In this document: positions 35,305 through 45,438 of the stretch, piece by piece | Layout of the letters: every line of letters starts with the position of its first letter | Numbering within the stretch: position 1 is the stretch's first letter | From: Lewinellaceae bacterium | Lineage (GTDB): Bacteria; Bacteroidota; Bacteroidia; Chitinophagales; Saprospiraceae | DNA length: 64,000 nucleotides | Assembly: GCA_016710765.1 (NCBI GenBank) | Contig: JADJUJ010000023.1 | Location: forward strand, 1 to 64,000 | Direction: 5' to 3' | Position numbers and translations under genes: made by a program | The notes under the pieces: model-generated | The model's database searches: none | What the model was told of the DNA's origin: nothing | Seen by the model: only the letters and a program-made list of their open reading frames with translations

Positions 35305-35838
35305 ATGCGGCTGCTCTTGCTCAGTTTTTTCCTGATTCCAGTTTCTTTGCTAGCGCAAGATTTTACTGCGCCCCGTTTTGTAAAAACGGCGGTTGGGGAA
35401 ACGGGCTGTTTTGCCTATTTACCTCAGGATATGCCGGAATTTGAAATGAACCCATCGGAAGACGGGGCGGAGGTTTATACCGCTGAAGTTACTGTTGGCG
35501 ATTTTGCCTATTCCTGTATTGGTGTGAAATTTTCGGAACCATTTTCTGATTCCAGCCCGGATGATATGGAAGCATTGCTGGAATCGTACCTCGATTTTTT
35601 AAAGGATGCCTTTGAAATCGAAGGAAGTGCCGGATACGGACACGGCCACACTTTAGAAGCCTATCCCGATGCCCGTGGCTTGCTCGACTATTGGCGTGAT
35701 GCTGATGGTTTGGAATACTCCATTATGGGATGGGCCAATCAAAGCAACCTAGGTGTGTTGATCATTTATGGTAAAACGGAATACCCAAGCGTGTCGGCTG
35801 CCAACATGTATCTGAACGGGTGGCGATTTGGGAAATAA
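35305..35838 (+). CDS. Uncharacterised secreted protein
   Basis: 177 residues. Signal peptide MRLLLLSFFLIPVSLLAQ is followed by a mature domain with VKTAVGETGCFAYLPQDMPE, VYTAEVTVGDFAYSCIGVKF, LLDYWRDADGLEYSIMGWAN and a final strand VLIIYGKTEYPSVSAANMYL. The alternating strands with a closing LNGWRF suggest a small alpha-beta periplasmic domain. I recognise no family. The frame is intact, monocistronic, and followed by an inverted repeat. Confidence 0.6.
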   Translation: MRLLLLSFFLIPVSLLAQDFTAPRFVKTAVGETGCFAYLPQDMPEFEMNPSEDGAEVYTAEVTVGDFAYSCIGVKFSEPFSDSSPDDMEALLESYLDFLKDAFEIEGSAGYGHGHTLEAYPDARGLLDYWRDADGLEYSIMGWANQSNLGVLIIYGKTEYPSVSAANMYLNGWRFGK

Positions 35839-35930
35839 AATGGCCCAAAATTTCTTTTTTTAAAATCTCCAACACGCTCTACGTCATCTAGAGGCAGGGC
35901 GTTACTTTGGTTTTTTTAACATTCAACATT

Positions 35931-35969
35931 GGGTATTGGACATTTTTTAACAACGAATGTCCAATACCC
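35931..35969. terminator. Inverted repeat between convergent genes
   Basis: GGGTATTGGACATT (35931-35944) pairs perfectly with AATGTCCAATACCC (35956-35969). It lies between the secreted-protein gene and the 3' end of icmF and can act as a terminator on either strand, although neither tail is strongly U-rich. Confidence 0.6.
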
Positions 35970-35988
35970 CCATATTTTGATAGATATC

Positions 35989-38900
35989 CTACATGTTCCG
36001 CCGGTACTGCCCGCCCACTTCAAAGAGTGCGTTGGTGATTTGCCCGAGTGAACACACTTTTACCGCTTCCATCAGTTCGTTAAAGATGTTGTCGTTGCGC
36101 ACAGCGGCCTGCTGCAATTGTCGCAGGGTGGTTTTCCCTTTGTCTCCTGCGGCTTTTTGCAAGCTTTTCAGGGTATTGATCTGTTCCTCTTTTTCCTGCT
36201 CTGTGGCACGGATTACCTCTTTGGGTAGAATGGTGGGTGAACCCTCTTTACTCAAAAATGTATTGACGCCGATGAGTGGCAGTTCGCCGGTGTGCTTGAG
36301 GGTTTCGTAGTATAGGCTTTCTTCTTGAATTTTTCCGCGCTGGTACATGGTTTCCATGGCGCCCAACACACCACCGCGCTCGGTAATGCGGTCGAATTCA
36401 GCCAGTACCGCCTCTTCTACCAGATCGGTCAGTTCTTCAATGATAAAAGAGCCCTGGATGGGGTTTTCATTTTTCGCCAGGCCCAGCTCGTGGTTGATGA
36501 TGAGCTGGATGGCCATTGCCCTGCGCACCGATTCTTCGGTGGGGGTGGTGATGGCTTCGTCGTAGGCGTTGGTATGCAGGGAATTGCAGTTATCGTAAAT
36601 CGCATACAAAGCCTGCAGGGTGGTGCGGATATCGTTGAAGGCAATTTCCTGTGCGTGCAGGGAGCGGCCGGAAGTCTGAATATGGTACTTCAACATTTGG
36701 CTGCGCTGGTTGGCGTTGTATTTGAAACGCATGGCTTTCGCCCAGATGCGGCGGGCTACCCGGCCGATTACAGCATACTCAGGATCGACGCCATTGGAAA
36801 AAAAGAACGACAAGTTGGGTGCGAAATCGTTCACATTCATGCCCCGGGAAACGTAGTATTCCACAAAGGTAAAGCCGTTGGCCAGGGTGAATGCCAGCTG
36901 GGAAATGGGATTGGCGCCTGCTTCGGCAATATGGTATCCGGAAATGGATACCGAGTAGAAGTTGCGCACTTTTTGATCGATAAAATATTGCTGCACATCG
37001 CCCATCACCCGCAGAGCTGAATTCGGTGCTGAAGATGCAGGTGTTCTGGGCCTGGTCTTCTTTCAGGATGTCTGCTTGAACGGTTCCGCGAACCGACTGC
37101 AGCGCTTTCGCTTTAAGCGGGGCGTACGCCTCGGGTGTCAGCACCTCATCGCCGGTGATGCCCAGCAGCATTAGCCCCAGCCCGTTGTTGCCTTTGGGCA
37201 ATTCGCCGCGGTATTTTGGACGTTCAATGCCCTTGTCGTCGTATTTTTCTTTCAAGCGGGCTTCCACCAGGTGTTCCATCTTGTGCTCGCGGATGTAGCG
37301 CTCGCACTGCTGGTCGATGGCCGCATTCATAAAGAAGGCGGCGATCGTAGCGGCCGGGCCGTTGATGGTCATCGACACGGAGGTTTTCGGATCGCAGAGA
37401 TCGAAACCGGAATAGAGTTTTTTGGCGTCGTCGAGGCAGCAAACCGACACACCGGAGTTGCCAATTTTACCGTAAATGTCGGGGCGGTAGCCAGGGTCTT
37501 CTCCGTATAGTGTCACGGAGTCGAAAGCAGTACTAAGGCGGATGGCAGGCATGCCGAGGCTGACGTAGTGAAAGCGGCGGTTGGTGCGTTCCGGACCACC
37601 TTCTCCGGCAAACATGCGGGTGGGGTCTTCGCCTTCGCGCTTGAACGGAAACACGCCGGCAGTATAGGGGAATTCACCTGGTACGTTTTCTTGTAAACGC
37701 CAGCGAAGGATGTCGCCCCAGTCTTCATACCGTGGAAATACCACCCGCGGGATGCGGGTATGCGACAGGCTCTCTGTGTATGTTTTTACGCGAATTTCTT
37801 TGTCGCGCACTTTGTAAATGTATTCATCGGCAGCGTACCGCGCTTTTTTCTCGTCATGGCCTTCCAGTATGCGTTTGCAGCGCCAGTCGATCTGTGCTTC
37901 GAGGTCTGCATAGAATTTTTTCAGATCCTGAAGGGTGGTATCTGATGTTGATTTGGATTCTTCCAGGGTGGCAATGACATTTTTCAGGCTCCACATTTTG
38001 CGGGCGATGGCCACCTGCCGGTCCGCATCCTGATCGTATTTACGGTTGTTCTCTGCAATTTCAGAGAGGTAGCGAATGCGCTGGGGCGGAATGATGTATA
38101 TTTTTTCCGACATCTCATCCGAGGCCCTGAAATGGGAGTCGAAGCCGGCATCGCATTTTTCATTCAGCAGGTCGATAATTTTCCGGTACAACTGGTTCAC
38201 GCCGGGGTCGTTGAACTGCGAGGCGATACAACCGTACACCGGCATTTCTTCCACGGGTGTTTCCCAGGCATTGCGGTTGCGTTGTACCTGTTTGCGCACA
38301 TCGCGCAGGGCATCGAGGGCGCCGCGCTTGTCGAACTTGTTGAGGGCAATCACATCGGCAAAATCGAGCATGTCGATCTTTTCCAGCTGGGTGGCTGCGC
38401 CAAATTCGGGCGTCATGACGTACAGGCTGAGATCGGAATGGTCGATGATCTCTGTATCGCTTTGGCCGATGCCGGAGGTTTCGAGAATGATAAGGTCGAA
38501 GCCTGAGGCCTTTACGATGTCGAGGGCGGAATGCACGTATTTCGACAGCGCCAGGTTGCTTTGTCGGGTGGCCAGGGAGCGCATGAATACGCGGCCCGCG
38601 GCAATGTCGGGGTTGAGGGCGTTCATGCGGATCCGGTCGCCGAGCAAGGCGCCCCCTGTTTTCCTTTTGGAAGGATCGACGGAGAGGATGGCGATGGTTT
38701 TTTCGGGTTGGTCGAGCAAAAACCTGCGAATAAGCTCATCGACCATCGAAGATTTGCCAGCGCCGCCGGTGCCGGTAATGCCTAAAATGACTGGGTGTTG
38801 GTTGGGTTTTTGGGCGCTTAGTTTGGGTTGGATTTCTTTTTCGAAAAATTCGGGGCTGTTCTCTGCGATGGTGATCAGGCGGGCGATGGCGCCGGGGTTT

Positions 38901-39400
38901 CTTTCCTGGAGCCGCTTGATTACCCCGTTGAGTTGTAGGGTTTCGCCATTGGGGGTGGTTTGGTCAAAATCGCATTGCTGGAGCACGTCATTAATCATGC
39001 CTTGCAGGCCCATGGTGCGGCCGTCGTCGGGGTGGTACAGGCGGGCGATACCGTAGTCCTGCAATTCCTTGATTTCTTCGGGTAAAATGGTGCCGCCGCC
39101 GCCGCCAAAAATTTTGATGTGGCCTGCGCCGCGCTCCTTGAGCAGGTCGTACATGTATTTGAAAAACTCCATGTGCCCACCCTGGTAGGAAGTGATGGCG
39201 ATGCCTTGGGCATCTTCCTGAATGGCACAATCCACGATATCTTGCACGGAACGGTTGTGGCCGAGGTGGATGATTTCGGCGCCGCTCGTTTGCATGATGC
39301 GGCGCATGATGTTGATGGCTGCGTCGTGGCCGTCGAACAGGCTTGCGGCTGTGACGATACGGACTTTATGCTTGGGCTGGTAAGGCAGGATGGGCGTCAT
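35989..39400 (-). CDS. icmF: Fused acyl-CoA mutase IcmF (B12-binding, G-protein chaperone, mutase), one frameshift
   Basis: Adenosylcobalamin-dependent carbon-skeleton mutase fused to its own GTPase chaperone. Residues about 10-145 are the B12 domain (VTAASLFDGHDAAINIMRRI with base-off His25). The MeaB-like G domain has P-loop GTGGAGKSS at 210-218, DLIILETSGIGQSDTEI and the NKFDKRG specificity loop. The mutase barrel follows (VPGEFPYTAGVFPFKREGED; GEDPGYRPDIYGKIGNSGVS; SVSISGYHIAEAGANPISQL). Domain order matches IcmF and differs from MutAB. The frame changes near 37015, where FSTEFSSA should run into LRVMGDVQQYF. Total about 1,137 codons. The substrate could be isobutyryl- or another branched acyl-CoA. 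Confidence 0.92.
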
Positions 39401-39534
39401 GTACGATGGTTCTATTGATTTACAACAATCTGGGCCAGGGAAAAATGCGGTGGTGGCCCCCAAACACAACAATTCTTATACCCCAAAGTTGAATAAACGA
39501 CGGTTTTGCGGAATAAGATTTGGATTTGAAGGCG

Positions 39535-39542
39535 CAAAGATA
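39535..39542 (-). promoter_or_regulatory. -7 box of icmF
   Basis: CAAAGATA on the plus strand reads TATCTTTG on the minus strand, about 135 bases before the icmF ATG at 39400. Confidence 0.55.
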
Positions 39543-39575
39543 AGGCTTTCCGACAAAGGTTTTGTGGAAATACGA

Positions 39576-40214
39576 TTACTCCTTATCCAATCCATACTGC
39601 TTCAGCACCTCTTCCGGTACGCCGTCCCACTGGTTCGGCGTATTGCCCTGGTAGCCCATGTCGGCCAGGCCCATCTGGCTGCTCCAAAAACCGGAAGCGG
39701 TGAGGTTGCGCATCAGGCTGAAGAATGCCACGCCCTGGCTCATGCCTGGGTTTTTGCGGTTGGGGTAGGCGATGTCTTCCACAATTTCCAGGCGTTGTGC
39801 ATCGCTGCATTTTGTAAAAACTTGTCCGAAGCGTTTGGTAGCCTGGGAATCGATCCAATGGAGGCCACCACGCAAGGGCGTTTGCAGGTTGGGGCGATCT
39901 TTGGCCATGAATTCGATAAAATCGGGTACTCCGGCATCGGTGGCGGAACCCGAGTGCTGGTCTTTGGGAATGATGATGTCGACGAACACACCCAAAGTTT
40001 CCATTTCCTTTGGGTTAAAAAACTGTTCAACCAGGAGCTTGGCGTTGTAGGCCTCCTCGTCTTCGGTGCGGCCGTAGGGTTCCCAGGGTTGTTTTTTCTT
40101 TTTTTTATCTGGTCCGCTGTACAGGATATTTTCGGCGGCTTGGACTTGAGGGCTGAGGCCTACGAGTCCGAGGGAAGAGAGTCCGAGGCTTTTGAGTAAA
40201 TCTCTGCGTTTCAT
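39576..40214 (-). CDS. Gluconate 2-dehydrogenase subunit 3 family protein
   Basis: A 212-residue protein with a twin-arginine-like leader KRRDLLKSLGLSSLGLVGLS and the family body EFFNPKEM-like QFFNPKEMETLGVFVDIIIP, GVPDFIEFMAKDRPN, GLHWIDSQATKRFGQVFTKC and GFWSSQMGLADMGYQG. It is the small partner of GMC-type membrane dehydrogenases and is probably exported folded through Tat with it. The GMC gene lies upstream on the same strand, separated by about 210 bases that hold an inverted repeat. Confidence 0.85.
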   Translation of the reverse strand: MKRRDLLKSLGLSSLGLVGLSPQVQAAENILYSGPDKKKKKQPWEPYGRTEDEEAYNAKLLVEQFFNPKEMETLGVFVDIIIPKDQHSGSATDAGVPDFIEFMAKDRPNLQTPLRGGLHWIDSQATKRFGQVFTKCSDAQRLEIVEDIAYPNRKNPGMSQGVAFFSLMRNLTASGFWSSQMGLADMGYQGNTPNQWDGVPEEVLKQYGLDKE

Positions 40215-40297
40215 AGTTGGGACGGGAAGGACGTGAGATGGAGAGATTAAGGACAGGAGATTTTTGCCGGGGGGAATGTTTTAACATGATTAAAGTT

Positions 40298-40423
40298 ATA
40301 ATTTTCCAGGATATGATCAAGATAATTTCTTAGCAAATTGTCATGGAAAAAATGTCTTTAAAATTAGCGCTTCAAAACATCTGTTTTTTTTCTAATAAAA
40401 TCCTGTTTATCCTGGAAAATTAT
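40298..40423. repeat. Inverted repeat with 16-base arms between the GMC gene and its partner
   Basis: ATAATTTTCCAGGATA (40298-40313) pairs perfectly with TATCCTGGAAAATTAT (40408-40423). The right arm begins 2 bases after the GMC stop. Similar motifs (TTAACATGAT, CAGGAT) recur at 54141-54170, suggesting a family of intergenic repeats. Confidence 0.65.
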
Positions 40424-40425
40424 GT

Positions 40426-42208
40426 TTATCCTGTCATTGTTATTCTCGTTATTTTCTCAAATTTCCTCCCCGCTTTCCTTTGCTCCACAATATACCTCGA
40501 CGCCCGCATCGACAGCGCCAGAATGGTCCAGGTGCAATTTTTATCGCCCTGTGAGGGGGAAAGGCGCAGCATCCACAACGAACAGGTTTTTCACATCGTG
40601 CGCCTGCTGGTATTTGTTGAGTGCTGAGCGCTTGGGATCGTTGCCCATGCGGGCGGTGCCCACCTCGTGTATGATTTCGCCCGGGGCGTTGAGGCCGTAA
40701 TCGCGGTCGGCGCCCGGCTTATCGGAAAGCGGAATGCCGCCCATTTCGTGGATGATTTGCTCGAACGTGTCGTGCATGTGTTTGGCCTGCAGGCGCTCGT
40801 GGTCGGAGTGCGTGTAGTGAAAGCGCAGGACTGGAATGCCGAATTTGTCCACTTTTTCGGGGTCTATTTCGCAGTAATTGTCTTCCCGGGCGATGGCTTC
40901 GCCACGGCCGGCCATACCCACATAGGCGCCGTAGAAGCGGCGGTAGTCGTCTTTGAGTGCTGTGCCGTATCCGCCCGCTTCACGGGGATTTCCGCTGCGG
41001 TCGGGGAACATGCCGTTGATGTTTTCGATTCCCCAGCCGAAGCCGTAGGCGGGCATACCCATGCCACCCCAGTATTCGATGTGGTAGCCACGGGGGAAAT
41101 CGAGTTTCTTGTTGTCGAGCCACCAGGGCGAGTAAACGTGAAGTCCGCCCACACCGTCTTCGTTGTAGCGCTTGCGGTCGAACAGCATGGGAATGATGGC
41201 TGATCGGGAGGCGCCTGTGGAGTCGTGGAGGTATTTGCCCACCACGCCCGAGGAGTTGGCGAGGCCTTCGGGGAAACGAGGAGATTTGGAGTTGAGCAGC
41301 AGTCGGGACGTTTCGCAGGCGCTGGCAGCCAGCACCACGATGCTGCCGCGCACGGTTTTTTCTTCCATGGTTTGGGTATCCACGTAGGAGACCCCGGTGC
41401 AGAGCCCGGTTTTGGCATCGGTGAGCACTTCGCGCACCATGGCGTAGTTGATCACGTCGAGGTTGCCGGTTTTGAGCGCGGGTTTTATGAGGCAGGAGGA
41501 GGAAGAAAAATCGGCGTAGGCCATGCAGGCGCGGTTGCACTGGCTGCAGTAAAAGCAGGAACCGCGCTCCTCGTTGATGGGTTTGGTGAGGATGCTGAGC
41601 CGGGAAGGGATGGTGGTGATGCCCAGGTTTTTGTTGTGTTTTTTGAGCAAATGCTCGTGCAGCCGCGGTTTGGGTGCAGGCAGAAAAATGCCATCGGGAT
41701 CGTTGGGAAGGCCTTCGTTGCTACCAAACACACCGAGGAGGCTGTCCACCTCGTCGTAAAAAGGCTTTACATCGTCGTAGCCGATGGGCCAGTCCTCCCC
41801 CAGCCCATCGATGCTTTTGCGCCGAAAATCATCCGGACCGAAGCGCAATGAGATGCGGCCCCAGTGGTTGGTGCGGCCGCCCAGCATGCGGGAGCGAAAC
41901 CATTTGAACTCTGTGCCCGGGGCGGTGGTGTAGGGCTCACCATCGATGTCCCAGCCGCCGTATGCGGCATCAAAATCGCCGAAGGGGCGGAAGCGGGTGG
42001 AGGCGCCGCGGCGCGGCGATTGCCAGGGCCATTTCATCTGGGTGATGTACTTCGGGTCGGCGGGGTCGTAGTGCTGTCCGGCTTCGAGCACCAGCACTTT
42101 GGCGCCGGCTTTGGAGAGTTCGTAGGCGGCCATGCCGCCGCCTGCGCCCGAGCCTACGATGATGACGTCGTAGGTGGTGGGGGTTGCTTTGAATTGGATA
42201 TCGCGCAT
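40426..42208 (-). CDS. GMC family oxidoreductase, one frameshift near the 3' end
   Basis: FAD-dependent dehydrogenase of the glucose-methanol-choline family, likely acting on a sugar or polyol in the periplasm. The FAD motif VIIVGSGAGGGMAAYELSKA is at residues about 15-34, then LEAGQHYDP, MLGGRTNHWGRISLRF and GSCFYCSQCNRACMAYADFS (extra cysteines that may bind an iron-sulfur cluster). C-terminal motif DVKNLFVVDAAPF is followed by a premature stop. Shifting frame near 40555 restores the expected ending TWTILALSMRASRYIVEQRK, with a TAA at 40426-40428. With that repair the length is about 594 codons, normal for the family. Confidence 0.9.
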
Positions 42209-42410
42209 AAGGGAGTAAGGATTGGGGCAGTGTATTGTTGAACAATAATGATGGTACCCGGCTGCGCTAAGATAGCCAGGGGATCCAAATTTTTCAGGGA
42301 AGCTTGCTGGACGCTGTAAAGGAGATCGTTAACGAACTTTTATTTCACTGCAAAGACACGTTAATACAGTTTTTAAGGGATGTACCTTATCGGTTAACAT
42401 GCTCAGTAAC

Positions 42411-43337
42411 CTACCCCATTTTCCTCCCACAATTCGTGCAAAACATGCCCGCTTGAACGATTTTCGCGCCACAGCCGGGACAGAAATTCAGGGCAGCTGT
42501 TGGGGCAACCTGAATCCTGGTTTTGCGCTCCAACACGTTTTTGTACTCACCAGATTCGGTCCAGGAGAACAACTGGTTGGCGCGGGCAATTTCCCAGCCC
42601 TTGTTTTGGGTGAGGTATTTGGAAAATTTCATCAGGATGCTTTTCTGCAAACCCTGAAACTCGATGGCTTGTGTTTTAAAATCGTCGAGTACGATTTGCG
42701 GATCGTACTTGCCCGGAAGCCCTGCGGCCTTGATGAGGGCGGTACAAGCCGCTGTAATGTCCTGGCAAGCGAGCAAACCTGCCCGATCGGCGGTATATTG
42801 CGAACACTGCAGCCATTCCACGATCGCCATCTGCATGCCTGCGGAAAGCAAGCCACCCAGTCCGAACGTTGCCGCGCTGAGGGCGTCCATGAGCACTGGC
42901 ATCATCTGCCCGATTTCGGAGTAGAGCACGTGCCGCGCCTGTATGTGCCCGATCTCGCGGCCAAAGGTGAACAGTAATTCAGCTTCACTGTATTTTTCCA
43001 GGGCTTCGGTTCCGACGACGATGATGGTGTGGTCGACCCCGCAGGTGACCACCTCGAAGTACAGTTCGCGCATGACGTAAATCTGCGGGCGTTCCTTGAA
43101 ATTCAGGATTTCGCAGGCGGTTTCAAATACGTCGTATACGTCGGGAAAATTGGAGCTGCTCAGTTTCAGGCTGCTGCCCAGAAACTGCTGTTTGAGCCAG
43201 GCTTCGAAGCCCCAGTCGTACAGCTTTTTTACAAGGCTGTCCAGCCCTTTGGTTTGCTGTAAGGCGTTCAGGGTTTTGGCATCGAAGGGATGCTCGTATT
43301 CTGCGGCCTGCAGGCCTTCGAGTTGAAGCAGTTCCAT
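42411..43337 (-). CDS. M48-like protein with degenerate zinc site and C-terminal zinc ribbon
   Basis: 308 residues. The peptidase-like core has FGREIGHIQARHVLYSEIGQ where active M48 enzymes have HExxH, so the first His is Arg. The later glutamate ligand region reads CSQYTADRAGLLACQD with Gln in place of Glu. One hydrophobic segment (MDALSAATFGLGGLLSAGM) lies between them. The C-terminus is a rubredoxin-like ribbon (CPGCGAKI, CTNCGRKMG). Probably a non-catalytic binding protein derived from a membrane-associated peptidase. The ribbon links it to the zinc-ribbon gene at 43637. Confidence 0.75.
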   Translation of the reverse strand: MELLQLEGLQAAEYEHPFDAKTLNALQQTKGLDSLVKKLYDWGFEAWLKQQFLGSSLKLSSSNFPDVYDVFETACEILNFKERPQIYVMRELYFEVVTCGVDHTIIVVGTEALEKYSEAELLFTFGREIGHIQARHVLYSEIGQMMPVLMDALSAATFGLGGLLSAGMQMAIVEWLQCSQYTADRAGLLACQDITAACTALIKAAGLPGKYDPQIVLDDFKTQAIEFQGLQKSILMKFSKYLTQNKGWEIARANQLFSWTESGEYKNVLERKTRIQVAPTAALNFCPGCGAKIVQAGMFCTNCGRKMG

Positions 43338-43636
43338 AATCGAAGATTAAAGAACCGGGGTCTGGTTGGCAGCATCACTGTTCCATCCAAACCCCGGATC
43401 GGAGTTTTGGCTCGGCTTTAGCCATTGGTCTTTAGTCTTTGGCTTTGCTTCGAAGGGTTAACTATTTGATTTTCAATACATTATTTATTAATAAAATATT
43501 TGTTGATAAATAATGCACATGCTGTTTTAAAAAGGGTGTTCAAAATTTAATTCCGATTTCTCCGGTATTTGATTTCACAAGGCACCAATAACCGAGATCG
43601 AAGCCAAAGACCAACACCCAATGGCCAAAGTCCAGT
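43338..43636. other. Intergenic region with an imperfect inverted repeat
   Basis: The segment near 43421-43446 (GCCATTGG..GTCTTTGGCTT) is matched in reverse by 43600-43625 (AAGCCAAAGACC..CCAATGGC). AT-rich sequence around 43475-43520 lies between and could hold the promoter of the M48-like gene. No reading frame is supported. Confidence 0.5.
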
Positions 43637-44002
43637 TTAGTAGGTATCCATCGAACTGCCTGCGACCGCTGCAAAAACAATCATAATGATGTAAAAGAGT
43701 ATGCCTACGCCAAACCCGATGGCTGCAAAAGTGCACACATCTTTGGCTGATTTGGGGCGTTCCTTGCTCCAAACGAAGTACAGAATGATTCCCACCAGGG
43801 GCACACAAAAGGACACCACCTTTAGGATGGTATCAGCACCGGGGTCGTCGGCCGGTGACATGGGCTGGTTCGACATGTTCTGGATGGGCGGATTGAAACT
43901 GGGTTGTTGCTGGCCGGACTGTTTGAGAACGGTTCCACAATTCGAACAAAAGGCGGCATCGTCGTTGTTTTGGGTACCGCAGCTGGGACAAAACATGGGC
44001 AT
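43637..44002 (-). CDS. Zinc-ribbon protein with two membrane helices
   Basis: 121 residues from the ATG of MPMFCPSCG. The N-terminal double CxxC ribbon is MFCPSCGTQNNDDAAFCSNC. A proline/glutamine-rich linker leads to two hydrophobic segments (VVSFCVPLVGIILYFVW; IGFGVGILFYIIMIVFAAV). Such DZR-type small membrane proteins are frequent in Bacteroidota and of unknown function. It is co-oriented with the DUF2085 gene, whose 3' end lies about 15 bases upstream if a single frameshift there is allowed. Confidence 0.7.
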   Translation of the reverse strand: MPMFCPSCGTQNNDDAAFCSNCGTVLKQSGQQQPSFNPPIQNMSNQPMSPADDPGADTILKVVSFCVPLVGIILYFVWSKERPKSAKDVCTFAAIGFGVGILFYIIMIVFAAVAGSSMDTY

Positions 44003-44016
44003 TGTTTTTATATGGT

Positions 44017-44375
44017 TTAACGAATGAATTGCAATAGTCCGGTTTTTTCCAGCACGTAATCGCCACAAAAGCTACCAGGCTCATTTGGGCAACGCCGAGC
44101 AGGATGCCGGTGAACAGACGGAGCCAGTTGTTGCTTTCCCGCCAACCCATTGCCTGCGAACTGCCATCGATATAGGCCGGAAGCAACATCAGTAAGAAAC
44201 TCCACCAGCCAAATGTAAGTAATTTCAGGGCAAACAAAGGAAGACTCAAAAAGCCAATGGCGGTGCCAGTACATCGGGCGCATACAGGGAACTGTTTTCC
44301 TTTGTAAAAAAAGGAACGATCGGGCCGTCGGTGACACACATGCAGCGCTGCATCTTTAAGATTTGATAGGTTCAT
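44017..44375 (-). CDS. DUF2085 membrane protein, probable frameshift
   Basis: Small membrane protein with the DUF2085 pattern: HVCHRRPDRSFFYKGKQFPV, CARCTGTAIGFLSLPLFALK and helices LLTFGWWSFLLMLLPAYIDG and LRLFTGILLGVAQMSLVAFV. The CHxxPxRSF...CxRCTG motif may bind metal. The frame as read overruns the next gene's start by 170 bases. Changing frame near 44040-44060 gives an end (KTGLLQFIR) at the TAA at 44017, which I take as the true end. Confidence 0.65.
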
Positions 44376-44381
44376 GGCGTG

Positions 44382-45137
44382 TCAAAGACTGATGGCGGTA
44401 ATTTTTTGTTCGCCGGTTTTTGTGGAAAAAAATACCCTTAGCATGCCAGGCATACTGCCATCCGCTGTTTTTTTCTGGAGGGTAAACAGGTATTCAGCGC
44501 CTTCATCGCGGTTTCGTAGCGACCCAATGGCATTTCGGTTGGTGCTTTTTACGTGCTCAATTGCTGCAGGAATTTTGTATTGGTGCGCATTTTGGCAGGC
44601 TTTAGCCAGGTTGTTTTGCAAAAAATCGGGCGGTACAATACCCTTGTTCAACAGGCTGTCGTGCAGCAGGCTGCTCAGCTGGCCTGCCGCCTGCTGCGGG
44701 CCCGTTTTTTCCAGAATGCCCAATACCTGGTTGATCAGTGCCATGGCCGAAAGGGGGTCGGGGCCGCCAGCTGCATCAGGCTGCTGAACAGGTGGTGTGG
44801 CTGGTTGTGCTGGCACCGTATTGAGCCGAATGGTTTGGGTCGTCTCTGCAGTTTGCTTTGCGGTAGTTGAGGTTGGGTTGCTTTCCAGTTGCCGGATTTT
44901 TTTCAAAATGGCATCGGTAAAAGCGCCTGCGATGTTGGCACGGGTCAGTTCCAGTTCTTTAACAGTGATTTGCCGGGTGCGGTAGCGTCTGCCGGCATCG
45001 CTGAGGTTGGCTTTGTGGAGCAGGCATTCGTCGTAAAAACTCTCGTCGCGCTCCTCCAGAAAATCGAGGGCGAGTTGCAGGCAGGTATCAAGGTTACCCT
45101 CCTTGAGTTGTTGGGTGATTTGCTCGGCAATGTGCAT
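44382..45137 (-). CDS. Protein with N-terminal effector-associated-domain-like helical region
   Basis: 251 residues from MHIAEQITQQLKEGNLDTCL. Residues 1-85 form a helical unit: DTCLQLALDFLEERDESFYD, ECLLHKANLSDAGRRYRTRQ, ITVKELELTRANIAGAFTDA, ILKKIRQLE. This pattern (acidic helix, LL..A.L......G.I...E..L....I..A....I) resembles EAD11-type adaptor domains of conflict and signalling systems. A Thr/Gln/Pro linker follows, then a second helical part (ALINQVLGILEKTGPQQAAG) and a small beta region (EYLFTLQKKTADGSMPGMLR). No enzymatic motif is recognised. The open frame extends about 26 codons upstream but lacks support. Confidence 0.55.
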   Translation of the reverse strand: MHIAEQITQQLKEGNLDTCLQLALDFLEERDESFYDECLLHKANLSDAGRRYRTRQITVKELELTRANIAGAFTDAILKKIRQLESNPTSTTAKQTAETTQTIRLNTVPAQPATPPVQQPDAAGGPDPLSAMALINQVLGILEKTGPQQAAGQLSSLLHDSLLNKGIVPPDFLQNNLAKACQNAHQYKIPAAIEHVKSTNRNAIGSLRNRDEGAEYLFTLQKKTADGSMPGMLRVFFSTKTGEQKITAISL

Positions 45138-45404
45138 GTAAGGATGGTTGCGACGGGTAAATTTAGCAAAAAGAACGCATCTGTAAATAGGTCTTTTGCT
45201 ATTGGTTCTTGCCATTTATCCTTTGAATGACAATTTTCGTTAAAAAAACCATTCCCTGCTATTTGTTCCCACCAGTTCGGGACAGGTATTGACACAAGAA
45301 AGTCGAGGTTTCTTCCAAATCCACTAAGCAGATAGCACGTGGGGGCACCGTTGCGTTTTCTCTTGTTCAGAACAACCACCGCACAGCTTCTTGCTTGAAA
45401 CCCC

Positions 45405-45412
45405 TACCTTTG
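45405..45412 (+). promoter_or_regulatory. -7 box of the membrane protein-rhodanese unit
   Basis: TACCTTTG, 26 bases before the ATG at 45439. Confidence 0.65.
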
Positions 45413-45438
45413 CACCGGTACCAATCGTCCACAGCAAT

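Noticed and set aside
38076..39056. 326-codon plus-strand frame opposite icmF
   Set aside because: Shadow of the IcmF G-domain region with arginine/serine-rich composition.
45216..45404. tRNA-like stretch between the EAD-like gene and the next promoter
   Set aside because: No cloverleaf, TPsiC arm or CCA-type end could be drawn.
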